Below are positions 6,791-7,044 of a DNA stretch of 7,044 bases, piece after piece. The stretch is from Campylobacteraceae bacterium (GTDB lineage: Bacteria > Campylobacterota > Campylobacteria > Campylobacterales > Sulfurospirillaceae): positions 1 through 7,044 of the forward strand of contig JALVAU010000315.1 of the NCBI GenBank assembly GCA_027011025.1, in the 5' to 3' direction. How positions within the stretch are numbered: the first letter of the stretch is position 1; each line of letters opens with the position of its first letter. The notes beneath the pieces were generated by a model. That model saw only the letters and a list, made by a program, of their open reading frames with translations. It was not told where the DNA came from and did no database searches. The translations under genes were made by a program, and so were the position numbers.

Positions 6791-6837
6791 CTTTTTAAGG
6801 AAGTAAATTCCTCAAAAATTCACACGCTACTAAAGCT
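6777..6837 (-). repeat. Direct repeat, copy 1 (infA-proximal), 61 bp
   Basis: Identical over 61 bp to 6859-6919; the copies are offset by 82 bp. This copy abuts the infA Shine-Dalgarno and is followed (plus strand) directly by AAACCTTG, whereas copy 2 has 15 extra bases before the same octamer. Confidence 0.95.
6792..6818 (-). promoter_or_regulatory. RNA hairpin in repeat copy 1
   Basis: In the infA-sense RNA, UUUUUGAGGAA and UUCCUUAAAAA pair over 11 bp (one G-U) around the loop UUUAC. On the opposite strand the wobble position would be an A-C mismatch, so the fold favours the infA transcript. The loop and 3' arm also form the candidate anti-Shine-Dalgarno. Confidence 0.6.
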
Positions 6838-6858
6838 AAACCTTGCGGTTAGAACTTT

Positions 6859-6919
6859 TATTTAACTGTCATCTTTTTAAGGAAGTAAATTCCTCAAAAA
6901 TTCACACGCTACTAAAGCT
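6859..6919 (-). repeat. Direct repeat, copy 2 (distal), 61 bp
   Basis: Exact match to 6777-6837. It is separated from copy 1 by 21 nt that include AACC-GCAA-GGTT on the minus strand, a small hairpin with a GNRA-type loop. Confidence 0.95.
6874..6900 (-). promoter_or_regulatory. RNA hairpin in repeat copy 2
   Basis: Same 11-bp stem and UUUAC loop as in copy 1, 82 nt further upstream of infA; it duplicates the anti-Shine-Dalgarno element. Confidence 0.55.
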
Positions 6920-6934
6920 TCGCTTGTCAGCGAG
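6920..6934. repeat. 15-bp hairpin-forming segment present in one repeat unit only
   Basis: TCGCT-TGTC-AGCGA plus G lies exactly between the shared AAAGCT and AAACCTTG of the repeat unit. The proximal unit lacks it with both flanks joined cleanly, so it is either a small insertion or a palindrome-driven deletion. Confidence 0.7.
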
Positions 6935-6942
6935 AAACCTTG

Positions 6943-6990
6943 TTATTATTTTAAAAATCAATTCCTAAACAGTTTATACTCTACTAAACT
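6943..6990 (-). repeat. Degenerate third copy of the repeat
   Basis: Aligned on AATTCCT (6960-6966), the right-hand 32 columns match about 25 positions of the exact copies, including CTACTAAA near 6981-6988. The left part is AT-rich and diverged: the CTTCCTT arm and therefore the 11-bp hairpin and anti-Shine-Dalgarno are lost here. Confidence 0.5.
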
Positions 6991-7044
6991 TCAGTATTGC
7001 AGTTATACAGCTCTATTTTAATTTATGCTCTTATTAAATATTAC

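Larger units (their letters stand above)
6778..7044 (-). other. Noncoding leader upstream of infA
   Basis: All three minus-strand frames entering from the right edge meet a stop within about 27 nt, and no convincing frame exists on either strand. The only remnant that could be the end of an upstream gene is eight codons closing with TAA at 7018-7020, which is too short to identify. The stretch is filled by two exact repeats, one degenerate copy and several hairpins. Weak -10-like AT stretches (for example TAAAAT at 6948-6953, minus) occur but no clear promoter stands out. Confidence 0.7.

Noticed and set aside
6777..6990. CRISPR array or insertion sequence in the infA leader
   Set aside because: Only two exact 61-bp copies with one 21-nt spacer, no transposase, and no terminal repeats or target duplication.

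Overview
The window looks like a chromosomal segment of a low-GC Campylobacterota bacterium, probably a Sulfurimonas-type marine or sulfur-oxidising relative. The evidence is protein character plus the gene order infA-rpmJ-rpsM-rpsK-rpsD-rpoA-rplQ, the conserved end of the spc/alpha ribosomal cluster. The taxonomic call is inference from composition and protein style, not from a database search.

Layout. Positions 1-1736 (minus) hold the 5' part of a large periplasmic sensor that runs off the left edge: signal peptide, an NMT1/THI5-like binding domain, a second family-3 solute-binding domain, then the start of a membrane helix. Its output domain is outside the window. Back-to-back promoters at about 1744-1806 separate it from a divergent two-gene unit on the plus strand: a short stand-alone HD-GYP protein (predicted c-di-GMP phosphodiesterase, 1857-2588) and an inositol-monophosphatase family protein (2609-3382, TTG start with a strong ribosome binding site). 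That unit ends in a perfect-stem terminator at 3395-3420.

From 6767 down to 3426 on the minus strand lie infA, rpmJ (37 codons), rpsM, rpsK, rpsD, rpoA and rplQ. They encode IF-1, ribosomal proteins L36, S13, S11, S4 and L17, and the RNA polymerase alpha subunit. From rpmJ onward the genes are tightly packed: 2 nt between rpmJ and rpsM, and an ATGA overlap between rpoA and rplQ. infA is set apart by a 163-nt gap with an AT-rich hairpin and a possible promoter.

The least ordinary part is the noncoding 277 nt upstream of infA (6768-7044). It contains two identical 61-bp direct repeats 82 bp apart and a third degenerate copy. The repeat units differ by a 15-bp hairpin-forming insertion. Each exact copy encodes, in the infA sense, an 11-bp RNA hairpin whose loop and 3' arm can instead pair over 10 bp with the infA Shine-Dalgarno and spacer. 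This suggests, as a hypothesis, a switchable translational leader for IF-1. No secY or map reading frame reaches into the window from the right, so infA probably has its own leader here.
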